The notes under the pieces: generated by a model
What the model saw: only the letters and a program-made list of their open reading frames with translations
What the model was told of the DNA's origin: nothing
Databases searched by the model: none
NCBI GenBank assembly: GCA_036272735.1
Contig: DATAYF010000264.1
Span: 1 to 5,885 of the forward strand
From: DATAYF01 sp036272735
Lineage (GTDB): Bacteria; Chloroflexota; Ktedonobacteria; Ktedonobacterales; Ktedonobacteraceae
Reading direction: 5' to 3'
DNA: 5,885 bases
Position numbers and translations under genes: made by a program
Part shown: positions 5,884 to 5,885 of the stretch, in pieces
Layout: each line of letters starts with the position of its first letter
Numbering within the stretch: position 1 is the first letter of the stretch

Positions 5884-5885
5884 AT

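Overview
The window carries a phenylalanyl-tRNA synthetase operon (pheS-pheT) on the minus strand, with a complete T-box riboswitch in front of it. It is flanked by a divergent tRNA-Pro gene and by two genes cut off by the window edges. The organism is most likely a bacterium of the Chloroflexota, perhaps Ktedonobacteria. That placement is an inference from three things: the style of the left-edge protein (N-terminal zinc ribbon, acidic linker, one membrane helix, Ig/BACON-like exterior), the T-box control of pheS, and the moderately high GC with sigma70-type promoters. No marker in the window fixes the taxon, and a Firmicutes relative cannot be excluded.

Layout from right to left, along the minus strand. 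At 5767-5883 lies the acidic C-terminal tail of an unidentified protein. A long hairpin at 5636-5680 probably terminates transcription from both sides. A tRNA-Pro (anticodon GGG) at 5555-5628 is read on the plus strand from its own promoter. Back to back with it is the extended -10 promoter of the pheST operon. The leader, about 360 nt long, holds a T-box RNA: a Stem I specifier loop displaying UUC (Phe), a perfect 10-bp Stem III, the UGGUACC antiterminator bulge, and a competing terminator with a T6 tract. After the leader come pheS (348 aa), a 28-nt gap and pheT (853 aa). A strong intrinsic terminator starts 8 nt after the pheT stop codon.

Left of the operon is a gene-free stretch of about 240 nt. 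It contains an exact tandem duplication of a 39-bp unit. Beyond it, a separate minus-strand gene begins at 1174 and runs off the left edge.

PheS and PheT form the alpha2beta2 enzyme that charges tRNA-Phe. The T-box senses uncharged tRNA-Phe and lets transcription continue into both genes when charging is low. The tRNA-Pro gene belongs to the same translation theme but is transcribed separately. I see no mobile element, CRISPR array or defence system, and no clearly new system. The points most worth a second look are the 39-bp tandem repeat, the Ala/Pro-rich insert with an internal duplication in PheT, and the architecture of the T-box leader.
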